The notes below the pieces were generated by a model. That model worked only from the letters and a program-made list of their open reading frames with translations. It searched no databases and was not told the DNA's origin. Source: Furcasterigmium furcatum (lineage: Eukaryota > Ascomycota > Sordariomycetes > Glomerellales > Plectosphaerellaceae). From it: 64,000 nt of DNA. Within the stretch, counting starts at the first letter, position 1. Each line of letters begins with the position of its first letter. The position numbers and the translations under genes were made by a program. The stretch lies in the NCBI GenBank assembly GCA_001599815.1, contig BCIA01000004.1, positions 2,136,047-2,200,046 of the forward strand. The letters run 5' to 3'. Shown here piece by piece: positions 31,944 through 43,435 of the stretch.

Positions 31944-34661
31944 ATGAGGCCAAAGATTCCAGTGCCTCCTTGCAGGTTCTGCAAGAAGAGGTTTCAGCGC
32001 AACGAGCATCTTATGCGCCACGAGCGAACCCGTAAGTCGAGATGCAGAAGGCCCGAGCCTTGGTCCATGCTAAGTCACTCCTGGCAGACACCAACGAAAA
32101 GCCTTTTGGTTGTTTCTGCGGACAGGCTTTCTCCAGACGGTTCGCACCCTAGAACAGCCCTGGGGGTAGAAAAGGGCCTGACGAGTGGGAAGACTGACTG
32201 CGATGCTAACGTCTAGAGCAGCGACCTCCTGTCCCGACACTCCAAGCAGTCTCACCCGGATGGCGATACCGTCGGTGGGACACGATCCGAGCGCGACCGT
32301 GATGCTGCTGAGCCCATTGAGGTAGTGAGGGCTTCGGGGCCGATCAGCCCACCGCCAGACTCGGCCACACATGTTAGCTTTCAGGACTCCAGCGTCTTAG
32401 ACCAAACGCCCAGCATTCCTCCCAGCATGGAGGTAGACGTCCCTGGGTACCCAGCCGGTCTGGACTTGGTGGCACCTGTTATTGACCCTGCCTTGACCGC
32501 GTCGATCACCGAGCACGGCGCTGCGGATGGAAACGCCAGCCTCGGCCTTCACACCTTCACTTCGGCATTGCAACAACCGATGCTTTCAAGTCAGATGCCC
32601 GCACATGGTAATAATGGTAAAGCCTGGGGCAGAGGCTTTGGCGAAGAGCTTGATCTTCTGTGGAATGATTTCGACCTGAACAACTCTTTACTTTTTCCAT
32701 CGACCTTCCCCTCCAGCTTTCCAATGAATCTGGTCTCGCTGTCCCACTCGGAGGCGGACGAGCTCGGCCTGGGATGGTTCGACGCCTCCCACGATCTCGG
32801 CGGCGAGGCTGCTGGGGGGGAGCACCCTACCGACTACCCTCATTCCAGGTTCGCCTCTCGCCTGCCTTCGGTAGCCTCGGCAGAGGGAGACCATGATGAT
32901 AGACCTGGCAATCTCGCCAGCTACGACCATGGCCTTCGTAGGTTGCAGCCCCCGGGGCCCCAGCAGCCCCGTGTTCCATGGCGACTGTCCCGACAGGATT
33001 ATGGGCTTATCACGGCTACGTTAACCAGGCTTGGCCCTGTACTCGGCCCTGACTTTGAGATGCCGTCTCGGCATGCCTTGTGTCGCTACATCGAAGGATA
33101 CTTCACCGGATTTCACGAGCACCTGCCGTTCATCCACCGCCACGCCATCGACATTGCCACCGAGCCCCCAGAGCTGATACTAGCCATTGCTGCTGTCGGC
33201 GCCCGGTATCGATACCAGAGGAAACAGTCCCACAACCTATACCTCTCGGCCCGAGCTGCCGTTGAACACCAGCTTCGCGAACTGGAAGGGAACACGACGC
33301 CACCCTCTCTACACAGCACGCCGAGCTTCCTCAGTGACGGATGCTCATTTCCTAAAACCGGCTACGGCGGCGCAGAGCAAGAAAATTCGCGACCATCGCC
33401 TCCCTCGTCAGATCAGCTCTACCAACAGAGGATTAGGAATGTCAAGACGATGCAAGCCATGATCCTTCTGGTTGCACTCGGCACCTGGAATCGAAAGTCT
33501 CTCCTGAGAGAGGCATTCTCCATGGCGAGCCAGCTCGCTCTAATGGTCAGGGATGATGGCCCGGCGGTTCCTGATGATCATCCGGCCGACATGACCTGGC
33601 AAGACTGGATCTATGCCGAAGGTCGACGCCGGACCAAGATCGTCGCGTATTGCTTCACAAACTTACACACCATCACGTACAACGTCAGCCCGAAGATCCT
33701 CAACCAGGAAATCTGCATGCTAAACTTCCCGAGCCCCGAGTCTCACTGGAGAGCCGAGAACAAGGACGAATGGGATGCTGCCCGCAAGGCAGATCTTCAC
33801 GTCGAGATGACAATACGCGATGGGTTCGCCAGTCTCTTCGGAGATGATACCGCCGGCGCGAGGCCACACGATGAGCGTTCCTTCTCATCGTTTGGGAACC
33901 TCGTCCTCATTCACTGCATCGTTCAGCTGATCTTCTTCCTTCGATGCTCATCACTCGACTTCGGTCCTGGCACAACATCGCTTTCGCCTGAGGTGTCACT
34001 ACGGCTGGAGCGCTGGCTGAGAGCGTGGCAAAAGCGATGGGAGGCGACGAAGGATTCATCGCTTGATCCATCGGCGCCCGGCGGCCCGTTGAGCTTCAAC
34101 GCCACGGCACTCTTTCGTCTCGCTTACATCCGAATTCATGCCGACTTCGGACCTTCAAGACACCTGGAGCTCAGAGACGAGACAACCATCGCCCAGTTCT
34201 ACCAGAACGCACCCCTCCTGGCAAGAACCAGCGGTGTCCGGAGGGCAGCGCTTCAGTGTGCTCATTCACTGAGCATTCCGGTTCGCATCGGTATCGAGTA
34301 CGTGGCGAGAACGCAAACCCTCAATTGGAGCATTATTCACAGCATTGGGCATCTCGAATGTGCTCTGTTCCTCTGCTCCTGGCTCGAGACTATGGCGGAC
34401 GTGTGTCGTCGAGGCGCGCCGCTGGAGGACGGCGAGCTGCGCTTGCTGGGCATCGTAATGAGCATCCTCAGCGAGACAGGTTTTGGGGTATCAATTCAGC
34501 AGGAGATGGACGACGTGAAACGCATCAGGCGCATGTGCGCGGCTATCCTCCAGCTCTGGGCTTTGACGTTCAAAGGAGCACACGTATTTGACATCATGGG
34601 TACCATTGGAAAGGGTCTGGATCTCTGTGCTGAGGTACTACAGAAGGAATTGGACTCTTGA
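31944..34661 (+). CDS. C2H2 zinc-finger transcription factor with fungal-specific TF domain
   Basis: Nuclear regulator. Exons 31944-32031, 32088-32139 and 32222-34661, 859 aa. Finger 1 (residues ~9-31) is C-x2-C-x12-H-x3-H, CRFCKKRFQRNEHLMRH then ERTH, split by intron 1. The TNEKPF linker follows. Finger 2 (CFCGQAFSRRDLLSRH then SKQSH) is split by intron 2 and has an unusual C-x1-C spacing. Intron 2 uses a weak donor (GTTCGC), but the phase and the FSRRDLL junction support it. The middle (~residues 50-320) is low-complexity and acidic/Pro-rich. The fungal_trans domain starts near residue 350 (YIEGYFTGFHEHLPFIHRH, then ILAIAAVGARYRYQRKQ). Neighbours are the ALDH pseudogene and a convergent sugar porter. 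Target genes are unknown. Confidence 0.88.
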
Positions 34662-34730
34662 GGCTCGGAGGAGCCCTGTGTCTGGCAATAAATGGCCCCG
34701 TATTTAATCTTGATGACGAGTAGAGTTGTC

Positions 34731-36832
34731 CTACGCGTCCTCCTCGTGGTTGTATCCGACGCGATGGCCTTCCTTCCCAGCCGAGTCGCTGGCGGGGGCA
34801 GTAACCCACTGGTCAGCGACTTTTCCGATGTTCCACTGCGGATAGACTCTGAAGAAGTCGTCCATCTGTTCAAGGGTGCGACCAGCCTGCAGGCCAATGT
34901 GTCAGTCAAGGTGCTCTGGAGAGTGATGGAAATCAGCGGCGGCAGTGCAATGCTTACAGTTTCGGGGAAGCAAAGATAGAGGTAAGGGATGGAAGCCAGC
35001 GTGACGGCCATCCAAACCAGATAGAAGCGCCTGGCAAGCTTGTAAGCATGGAAACGAGCAGCCGGTCATCTGAATATCGTAAGACCTACCAGCCCAAGAA
35101 CGTGAACCCGGACGGGGCAACCATGACTGTTAGGAAGTTGGTTCCCCAGTGACAGAAGCACTGAGTAGCCGCCGTCTTGTTCCGCATTCGGAGGGAACCG
35201 ATTTCGCTTGCGTACAGCCAGTTCATCGAGTTCCAGCTGTGGCAGCGTCAGCGCAGAACCATCTCAAGCTTTGGTAGATTTCGTAGCGGATCTTACCCGA
35301 TTCCAAAAGAAAACTGGAAGAAGAGCACGAAGGCGGCCCCAGCCCAGCCCGTCGCGAAGGATCGACTAGGATGGAAGTGCCCGACAGCGCCTGTGCAGGC
35401 AATCATTCCCATGCAGAGGCCACAGAGAAGGGCGCCCATCATCATGGTCTTCCGACGTCCGATTCGCTCGATGTAGAAAACGGGGAGAATCGACCCGATG
35501 AGAAAGCAGATTGATCCGACACAGCTCATAATGAAGGACATTCTGTTATCCAGGCCGACTTGTCGGAAGATAACAGGGGCGTAGTAGATAACGACGTTGA
35601 TTCCAGTTGCTTGGTGGAGGAAGCCAGTCGATCCAGCGAGAATAAGACGGCGCAGGTTCTGCAGCTCACCACTCGAGAAGCACTACGAGATGTCAGTGTT
35701 TAGATCCGGGCAATCACATACGGCACGGGGCGGGCGAAACCTACCTCCTTCCACGACGACTCTATCTCCGCTTCGTGGATCGCTGTTTGGACGATGATGC
35801 TGGCCTGCTCTTGGATCTCAGGTGTTTCTGCGGTAACTCCCTTGCCATGAAGTCTAGCCAAAACCGCTGCCACTTCGCTATGGCGTCCTCGAGCGGCGAG
35901 CCAGCGGGGGCTCTCGACAGTGAAGGGCATGAGGAGGAACACGAACGGGGGAAAAACCATCTGCACTGAGCCCAGGATGTCAGTGGGTTACGAAAGGAAG
36001 TACTCTGAGGGAAGAGCCGAATACTCACGACCAAGAGGGATCCGCCATTGGGCTTCAGTTCCGTTCAGTTCTGGTCTCCCAAAGACGAACCCGAAATTGG
36101 TGAAGTTTGAGATGGCGATGCCCTTGAGGAGTGCTTGTCAGCTTCTCGTGTCGAGGACTCGGCGTTTTGGCGCGCAAGACTTACAATAATCACCATTGTG
36201 GTTTCCAAGACCACGAGAATGCCTCTCCATGAGGGATGGGCGCACTCAGAAGCGTAGATCGGCACCGTGACGGAGATGCACCCTACTCCCACACCAGCGA
36301 CGATGCGACCGACTATACATAGCTCGTGTCAGTCTCATCTCTCGATGTTTCGCAGTCCGACGTAATACCAACATACCAATGTACATTGACGCCCAATAGG
36401 CTGCTGTCTGTAGTATAGCGCCGACAATGAGGACAATGCAGGAGTAGATAATGGCCCATCGCCTGCCCGTTAGATCGCCCCAGAGGAAGGCAAAAACGGC
36501 TCCGAGAAGGCAACCGATCTGTCAGTCCGTGAGAAGTCAGGCCCATCAAACCCACTGGAGTCGGAAGCTTAAGGGGTTACTGACATCGTAGGAGGCAACC
36601 ATGAATCCAAGAAATCCAGGGGAAGGATCGTTGAACCTTTGGATGAAAGAGTCGAGGCTGACAAGGCCGCCCATCACGCCCTGGTCACTGTAACCACAGT
36701 CAGTATTAACACGTCAGGTATGGCGGGTGAATGCCACATAGGTACTCACTATCCAAAGAGCAAGAAAGCACATCCAGCTGTCGAGAAAACAAGAGCCCGA
36801 AGGGGCACTCCAGTTAGGTCTTTCAGCCCCAT
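34731..36832 (-). CDS. MFS sugar porter (SP family), nine introns
   Basis: Ten exons, about 509 aa. Checked boundaries: 36832-36750, 36687-36585, 36518-36377, 36312-36185, 36122-36029, 35965-35745, 35682-35297, 35236-35090, 35030-34958 and ~34883-34731. All phases join. Starts MGLKDLTGVPLRALVF, then TM1 and YDQGVMGGLVS, a typical fungal hexose/quinate-type SP start. Other marks are GDLTGRRWAII, RIVAGVGVGCISVTVPIY, VESPRWLAARGRH, QATGINVVIYYAPVIF, ERIGRRKTMMMG, and the C-terminal PETAGRTLEQMDDFF. No single open frame covers more than a fraction of it, so it is easily missed. The VESPRW in place of PESPRW is a mild variation. Convergent with the C2H2 factor, 69 bp apart. Substrate unknown. Confidence 0.92.
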
Positions 36833-37421
36833 GATGCTAGGAATAAAGAGTCAAGAGTATCTCGTGAGAAGCGATTTGAAAAGCTTTGGCGGAATTTGTA
36901 AATGGCGAGATTGTTGTCAGAGAGGGATAAGGATACTGTTTATATTGCCAGAGGAAGCAGGGATTGACGTTGCTCAATGGCCATGGTTATGGGCTCTGCG
37001 CCATCATGGCACTCGGAGATCTGCTAGGGTTTCAACTCCAGTCTCTACCCCGGAGACATCAATCTGGGGTACTCCAACCCCAGACGCCCACGCTTTCCTG
37101 CTTGGACGACGGTCACCGCGCGGCGGACTTGGCAGCCCATGTTGAGCTCGCGGGGCAGCCAACTCGCTCCAACAACTTACTCCATATGAAAGCCACCGGG
37201 AGTTGCGCTCGGTATTCTTCCTACTCCAGCCCAGGATCAAGGAGCAAGGAAGACGGAGGCATCGGGGTCACGTCGAGATCCGTGGACTTATGAAACGCGA
37301 GGATGTGATTTGTAATCACGGCTTCTCGCCGCCGATGCGACTCGTAGCTGCAGCTCTCTCGCATTTGATCACCATGAATCGACGGATCTTTACGAAGCTC
37401 TATTTCGATGACTTTCTTGGC
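36833..37421. other. Intergenic, 589 bp
   Basis: Promoter of the sugar porter and 3' flank of the carboxymuconolactone-decarboxylase-like gene. Nothing else recognised. Confidence 0.4.
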
Positions 37422-37968
37422 CTACGACGCGTTGGGGTCAAGGCTGGCGAGTTCTCTCTTATGCTCCCCCTTCTCCTGCATATCGTTCAGAGTCTTCTCA
37501 GCAACCTTGAAGGCCTCGACACCAGCAGGAACACCACAGTACACCGTAGCCTGCAGGATTGCCTCCCGAATCTCAACCTCCGTCAGGCCGTTGTTCACCG
37601 CCCCGCGAGTGTGGACGGCCAACTCCGGCCAGCTCTTGATAGCAATGAGCATTCCAATGTCTAATCAAAGGTTAGCAAGTAAACCGCCATTGGACAAAGT
37701 TCATGGACCTACTCAGAAGACTTCTCTGCTTCCTGGTAAGGCCAGGACGGGACCAAGCTGCGCCCCAGCACCACCTTGAACCGCTAGTGTCAGTCACCCG
37801 GAGTGTCCATCTAGGGTAAAGTATGACCTACTCTGTGACGAGCTGCTGACCGGGGTAGGAGAATTCGCTCGACCCATTTTCGAGGGCTTTGTTGACGTAG
37901 GCGTCTCCAACAACCTCGCGGCGGTTCTTGAGGCCGGCGTTGAACAGCTCGGGGTTTCCAGACGACAT
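37422..37968 (-). CDS. Carboxymuconolactone decarboxylase-like protein
   Basis: Small alpha-helical enzyme of the CMD/AhpD superfamily, typically decarboxylating 4-carboxymuconolactone in the beta-ketoadipate pathway. Exons 37968-37832, 37774-37713 and 37660-37422, 145 aa, phases consistent. Motifs: N-terminal GLKNRREVVGDAYVNKAL, then EWCWGAAWSRPGLTRKQRSLL, NIGMLIAIK, and the active-site stretch HTRGAVNNGLTEVEIREAI, YCGVPAGVEA. The superfamily's redox CxxC is absent, which supports a decarboxylase-type rather than a peroxidase role. True 4-CMD activity is inference; many fungal members serve other decarboxylations. Confidence 0.88.
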
Positions 37969-38540
37969 GTTGATGATGAGTGACGGTTACTTCCTTGAAC
38001 CCAACAAGAAACTTTGCTATCTCTTCTGGTCTTTTTTATGTATCGCTATTTTGCGGCCGAGGTCGGCACGTGGTGATCTAGATCCCGCCCTCTTGGGGTT
38101 GGGGTAGAATCATGTCGGAGTGGATATGCGTTCAGGCTGGTCTGGGCATCATCTGGTACCACGGGCGACCAATCTTCTTGCCGAGCGTGACCGGTTCCTG
38201 TTGTGCCCTGCTTTACTATGTTTCGGAGAGACTCGGAGGGTCGAATCTGCAGTAACCATGGGAGACGGGCAAGGCACCGGTTTCGCCGGGACAGGGAACA
38301 TGACAGGAGAAGTAGAGTCGTGGTTGGGGTGCTGCTGGGATCGCGGCTCATCCCCCGAATGTCGGAAGCCATCATTGCGGACTTCTTTCATCTAGGTATT
38401 CGGAATGAAACGGGCAGTCCAAGGTTTACGTCAGGCTGCTCGGATCATGCAAAGGCAGAGACGCTCGACGATATTCATAGGCAATGTGATCCCAGACACG
38501 ACTTTCGACACTCCCTCAAGGTGCTTCCTCCACTGTATTT
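37969..38540. other. Intergenic, about 570 bp
   Basis: CMD-like gene promoter and sequence leading into the 2OG-like relic. ORFs without recognised motifs. Confidence 0.35.
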
Positions 38541-39265
38541 GTCGATACCAGAAACATGCTGCAAGAACTCGACTACGGAACTCTGGAAAATTCTGAAGCT
38601 CTCTCTAACCTGCGGCGGCTCCTCGTCCAGGGAGAACGGGGATTTCTTCTGCGCCATGTGCCGTCGTCCCTTCTGTCTACCCATCTACTTTCGACGGACA
38701 TCATTGTAAGTAACGACTACCAGTAGCATCGGACAAGACTTACATCCGACTTGGTCACTGGTGGCGGGGTTACTGACCCTGTAGGCTCTAGCCGCCGCAT
38801 CAACGCCAATGCTGCCAGGAGACTAGCACCGAGACCCCCGAGCCGCTGGCTCACGGCTTGAACATCGTGGCGGATCAACTGTTCGATAATCTGGAGACTT
38901 GTTTCCAAATGCGAGTTGAGCTTCGCCAGAAGCATCAGCCCATGCATTGCAGGAATGAGTTGCGGTACGTGCGGAGTGCACATGGATTAACTCAAGAGTG
39001 GTGCTCTTTGGTAAGCATAGCAACCATCCACTGGTCAGGTTGTAGCTAAAGTTCTGCGCAATCCCAGATGCTGGTCGTCAGTTTCGATGACCCCGAAACT
39101 ATTGCCGTCTTGTTCGGATCAGCCCTTGCTGTCCTGACTGGTGGCTTGGTCGAGAAGCCTATGGATGTTCGACTGAGATTCACTAGTGTCATGGGCAACG
39201 ACAGGGGGCCCATTGCCCTTGATGATCGCTTCTTGGTCTACTACATCAGGCCAGTGGCGACGTAA
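38541..39265 (+). pseudogene. Degenerate 2OG-Fe(II) oxygenase-like gene, relic 2
   Basis: Three blocks in order. First, about 38550-38708: MLQELDYGTLENSEAL then LRRLLVQGERGFLLRHVPSSL, the DIOX_N-like start, ending at a GTAAGT donor. Second, about 38815-39010: GLNIVADQLFDNLET and RSAHGLTQEWCSL. Third, after a GTAAGC...CCCAG intron (~39011-39067), MLVVSFDDPETIAVLFG, ALAVLTGGL and DDRFLVYYIRP up to a stop at 39265. Between the first two blocks the frame is broken by a stop (GGAGACTAG) and a shift. The intron before MLVVSF is at the same place as in relic 1 (before VLVSLK). The HxD iron ligands are not visible. It is clearly non-functional as an oxygenase. Family call by pattern. Confidence 0.5.
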
Positions 39266-39734
39266 TCGGTCCCAAGAACATTCCGGCCCGGACACGATGC
39301 TAGTTGCTCCACGACTGAGTGAACCCCGATCTTGGAGTTGATTGGAGTAGATTGCCACCGCCGATTGGAGTAAGTAGATAGCAACAGGTCGATTTCTACC
39401 CCCAGATCACCCTAAGCTTGCCAGTGCAGAGGCTGGCGGCGCTAGCTGAGATCACGGTTCCTTTTCACATGGAGGGAATGCGGGGACTATCTTCCCCAGA
39501 CCGGAGCTACGGAATCGTGGGGTCGGAGGACCTTGATGCAGAACTTTTTCTATGCCGAAGCAGCGCGGCCTACTCAGAGACAAACCTGCCAAGACCACTC
39601 GAGGCCAAGCTTGCCGAAGACGAATATAAACTTATTCTGCCCTTGCCCATGGGAACAAGTGGCACTACTCTCTGATCCGACAAGGCTTCTTCGTTTGACT
39701 TCTGGCTTGATTCTGAGCTGCAGTATTGCCCGAG
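39266..39734. other. Intergenic, 469 bp
   Basis: Promoter region of the Dal5-type permease. No other element seen. Confidence 0.35.
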
Positions 39735-41329
39735 ATGGAACACGACAACGCCAATGACATGGACCAAGTGTCCCAGAAGGAACAAATGTCTATCTCAGAG
39801 ACAGCCAGACCTGTTACTCAGCTGGATCCCGTCAAATGCAAGAAGTTGCTCTGGAAGATCGATCTCTGGCTTTTGCCGGCCCTCTGGGTCATCTACCTCT
39901 TGTCATATGTCGACCGTACCAACATTGGGCTGGCAAAGGTTGCTGGCATGGAGGAAGATCTCCAGCTGACCGACAACGAATACTTCATGGCTATCGCCCT
40001 GTTCATGACTGGATACATCATTGGAGAAGTTCCATCCAAGTCAGTCGCAGCCTCTTCCTCGTCCACGAAATGCCTCAGCTGACCGCGGATTTACAGCATG
40101 CTCCTTTCTCACTGCCAGCCCTCAATCTACATCTCGGTTCTGATGTTTCTTTGGGGTGCCGTCGCCGCCCTGCTGGCCCTTGTCAAGACACCTGCTCAGC
40201 TGATTGGGCTTCGGTTTCTGCTGGGCATCTTCGAGGCTGGCTTTACGGTGAGTACTCTATTTCGTTCGGGCACGGTGGAGCTAAGTACTCACATAATCTC
40301 TCACAGCCTGCCGTTTTGTACCTCATCTCAACGTGGTACAAGAAAGACGAGCAATCCTGGCGATTCCTCATCTTCATGAGTGCAGCGATCTTCTCCGGCG
40401 CTTTCGGAAGCCTGATCTCCGCCGGCATCACCTCCGGAATGGACGGTGCAGGGGGGATCGCCGGCTGGCGGTGGTTGTTTATCGTGGAAGGGGTCCTGAC
40501 GTGTGCCGTGGCATGCGTTGCGCCGTTCTTCCTCCTCGATTATCCCCTTACAACCAAGAAGTTCACCCAGGAAGAGCGTGAACTGGCATACAACAGACTA
40601 CTTGATGACGGCGTATCCAGCCCAACGGAGGATCGTCTCGGCCATCTGCAGGCTCTGTGGCTTGCCGTGAAGGACTGGCGTGTTTGGCTGCTGTCCTTCG
40701 CATACATGCCCGTGGTCTCAGCCTTTGCCTTCTCTTACTTTTTCCCGACTCTCGTTCGAGGGCTTGGCTACGAGGGCCGCACGATTGCTCAGTGAGTACT
40801 CTTGAACAAACATGTTTGATTGATGCGTTGCTGATACTGGCCTCCTAGAATCATGACCGCACCGCTGTTTCTCTCCGCTCTCGTGGTCGCGATTCCGACC
40901 TGCTGGACCGCCGACAGAATGCCAACGAAGCGTGTCTTCTTTATTATTACCTGCATGCTCCTCTGCACGGTGTTCAACGCGGTGGCAGCGGGGGTTTTAG
41001 ACTATATCCCTCGCTACGTCTTCCTCTGCTTCATCAACAGCACCATCTACACGGCCAGCCCTCTGGCTCTGTCATACTCCAGCACTTGTCTAGCAGAGGT
41101 TGAGCCGGAGAAGCGCGCTGTCGGCCTTGCACTCGTCAACACCATGGCCAACGTGGCACAACTCTATGGCAGCGCTCTGTTCCCTTCGAAAGATGCCCCG
41201 CGATACCTCACCGGCTTCGTGGTTTTTGCTGCGTCGATGACGTTTGGTGCCGGGCTCTATTTTGCATCATTCGTGCTCTTCAGGAAGTACCCGTTCCGAC
41301 GTGTCACGTCCCCGGCCGTTTCGACTTGA
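39735..41329 (+). CDS. MFS anion:cation symporter (Dal5/Tna1 allantoate-nicotinate permease family)
   Basis: Plasma-membrane uptake of an organic anion, 12 predicted TMs. Exons 39735-40039, 40097-40247, 40307-40791 and 40849-41329, 473 aa. Family marks: KIDLWLLPALWVIYLLSYVDRTNIGLAK (TM1), FMTGYIIGEVPSN (TM2), GLRFLLGIFEAGFTPAVLYLISTWYKKDE (TM4-5), GIAGWRWLFIVEG (TM6), LDYPLTTKKFTQEER and the end FRKYPFRR. The central loop (SSPTEDRLGHLQALWLAVKDWRVW) is typical. ACS permeases import allantoate, nicotinate, pantothenate, tartrate and similar acids. Position upstream of two lactonase-like genes suggests it brings in the substrate of that block, but this is inference. Confidence 0.93.
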
Positions 41330-41957
41330 AGCAGGCGTTGCAAGGTGCCACACCCAAGTCGATATCACTCACAACTCGAACCGGCTGGACAGAGGCCTGT
41401 TTGACTCATAGGAAAGGCTGCTGCTTGGGAGACATCTCCCTTGACAACCGTCTCAGTCATTATCGTGGAGGGGGCTCCTTCGCTAGACAAATTCTTTCTT
41501 GATTGCACCTAGATCAATTTAACATTCACCTGTGCTTGATGCGCTCCTGTCTCATGAGTGACTCTGGAGGTAAAATACTGTGCTGGTCAAAATTCACTCG
41601 GCATCGTCCTCGTCAACTGTTTCAACGAGAGACATTTCGCTGCAGAAGCAAGCGCGCGTTCCGTTCCTCACCTCCGTGTACTGAGCTAGTTTGCCACGGG
41701 ATATGAAAATGGTAAAGTCTCTGGGGCTGTTGGATGGACGCCAGGATGACTTACCCCAACCATGGAATTTTCACCCCATGCCAAATCACCCTCCCCGAAT
41801 TCCCCCAGATCCAATCCTTGTGGGGATGGAGTGGGCTAAAGCCGGTTGAGACGCTAGAGGCCGCCTGATAAAAGTTGTGCTTCAAGTTGAGGATCGCGCA
41901 GCTCTGCTTCAGGTCCTCAAGCTTCCCCCCGAATTCCTCCCCACGATCGACCCCAAC
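41330..41957. other. Intergenic, 628 bp
   Basis: 3' flank of the permease and promoter of the lactonase-like gene. The open frame of that gene extends upstream to a GTG at 41877 but no ATG precedes 41958. Confidence 0.4.
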
Positions 41958-43389
41958 ATGTCGGCGGAGATTGTTCCCACGGCTCCCCCGGATCTGGCCA
42001 TCCCAGAATCCCAGCACACAGTCCGTGTCCGAGCGATCGATACCACAACACGGCTCGTGTGCGATGCCCATGCCTTTGTCGAGCCCCCCATTGCGGGCCA
42101 TGAGAAGATCAACATGAAGACCATGTGCTTCCTGATCGAGCGCGAGGGTCCCGACGGATTGGAGAGGGTCCTTTTCGACTGCGGCTCGCGCAAGGAGTAC
42201 TGGGAGGGCTCTCCGCAGGCATGCCGCATGATCGGTGGTCACGTGCCATCGCTGGAGGTCGAGTTTGGGGTGGACGAGATTCTATCCAAAGGAGGCGTGC
42301 CACTGCAGAGTCTAGGTAAGGTGCATTCGTAAATGATACCGGGCCGTGATTCTGACAAGTTCTTCTCTGTGTAATAGGTGCAATCGTTTGGAGCCACTGG
42401 CATTGGGACCATATCGGCGATGGATCCAAGTTCCCTCCGTCTGTCGACATTGTCGTCGGGCCCGGATTTACCGAAGCCTTCGTTCCGGGATATCCAGAAA
42501 ACCCCGAATCTTTCGTGCTGAGTAGTGATATCAGGTGAGATCTCGACAGCTGGCCCGGGAACGCACTGGGCTTCGAGGCCGTTGATGACAAGATTCCAAG
42601 TCTGACCAAGATCTAGAGACCACCAGCTCCGAGAAATTGACCGCTTCCCGTTGATGATCGCTGGATTTCGGGCCCATGACTTCTTTGGAGATGGCTCGTT
42701 TTATCTTCTTGATGTCCCAGGTGTAAGATTTCCCATCTCCTGAAGCAGCACGAGGGAATGCTGACAAGGTGATCTGGAAGCATGCGCTCGGCCATTTATG
42801 TGGCCTGGCTCGAACAACACCGGATTCCTTCGTCTTCATGGGAGCTGACTGCTGCCACTACCCAGGCGCATTCAGGCCAAACGAATATGTTCCGATGCCT
42901 GCTACGCTGCCATCTGACCAAATAGACAAGAGCTTCCCATGTCCTTGCCCGAGCACCACATTTACCAAACATCATCCTCTGCATACCCAGTCCACATCAT
43001 CGGATGGCGGTGATGGCGACATCAAGGCCAGAAGCACACCTTTCTACAAGATATCTTGCCAGCCAGGAAGCGCGTATACCGACGGGCCCGAAGCGCAAGG
43101 CAGCGTGAACAAGCTGCAGCCTCTGGATGCCGACCCGAGAATCATGATCTGCCTTTCTCATGACAACAGGCTTTTCGATCTCTTTCCCCTTTTCAATGAG
43201 AATCCCACCTCGGACATCAACGATTGGAGACAACTTGGGCTGAAAGAGGCTTCAAGGTGGGACTTTCTGAACGAGCTCCCCCGTGATGGTGGACCAGGTC
43301 GGCCGCAACTGCTACAGCCCGGTGGGCTTCGCAGAGGAAACGAGTTCCTCGAGTGGACCGAAGGCAAGGGGTTCTTCGTTCGCGATTAG
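41958..43389 (+). CDS. Metallo-beta-lactamase-fold hydrolase (lactonase-like)
   Basis: Zinc hydrolase, likely opening a lactone or related ring, cytosolic. Exons 41958-42315, 42379-42534, 42617-42722 and 42781-43389, about 409 aa. The donor at 42723 (after CCAGGT) keeps VPGHALGH in frame. Zinc motifs: SHWHWDHIGD (HxHxDH), DVPGHALGHLCG, and FMGADCCHYPG (bridging Asp). Fungal-type wording follows (RPNEYVPMP), with a C-terminal extension ending EFLEWTEGKGFFVRD. Similar MBL proteins occur in the Fusarium benzoxazinone-degradation (FDB1) cluster, where the MBL cleaves the ring of 2-benzoxazolinone; relatedness here is my pattern judgement. It is convergent with a second MBL gene 47 bp away. Confidence 0.88.
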
Positions 43390-43435
43390 GGTCTTCAAAT
43401 GGGGTTACATTGTTTAAAGTCCTGTTCTATTGTTT

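Noticed and set aside
34731..41329. Secondary-metabolite gene cluster
   Set aside because: No polyketide synthase, NRPS, terpene synthase or DMATS is present in the window; oxidoreductases and transporters alone do not justify the call.
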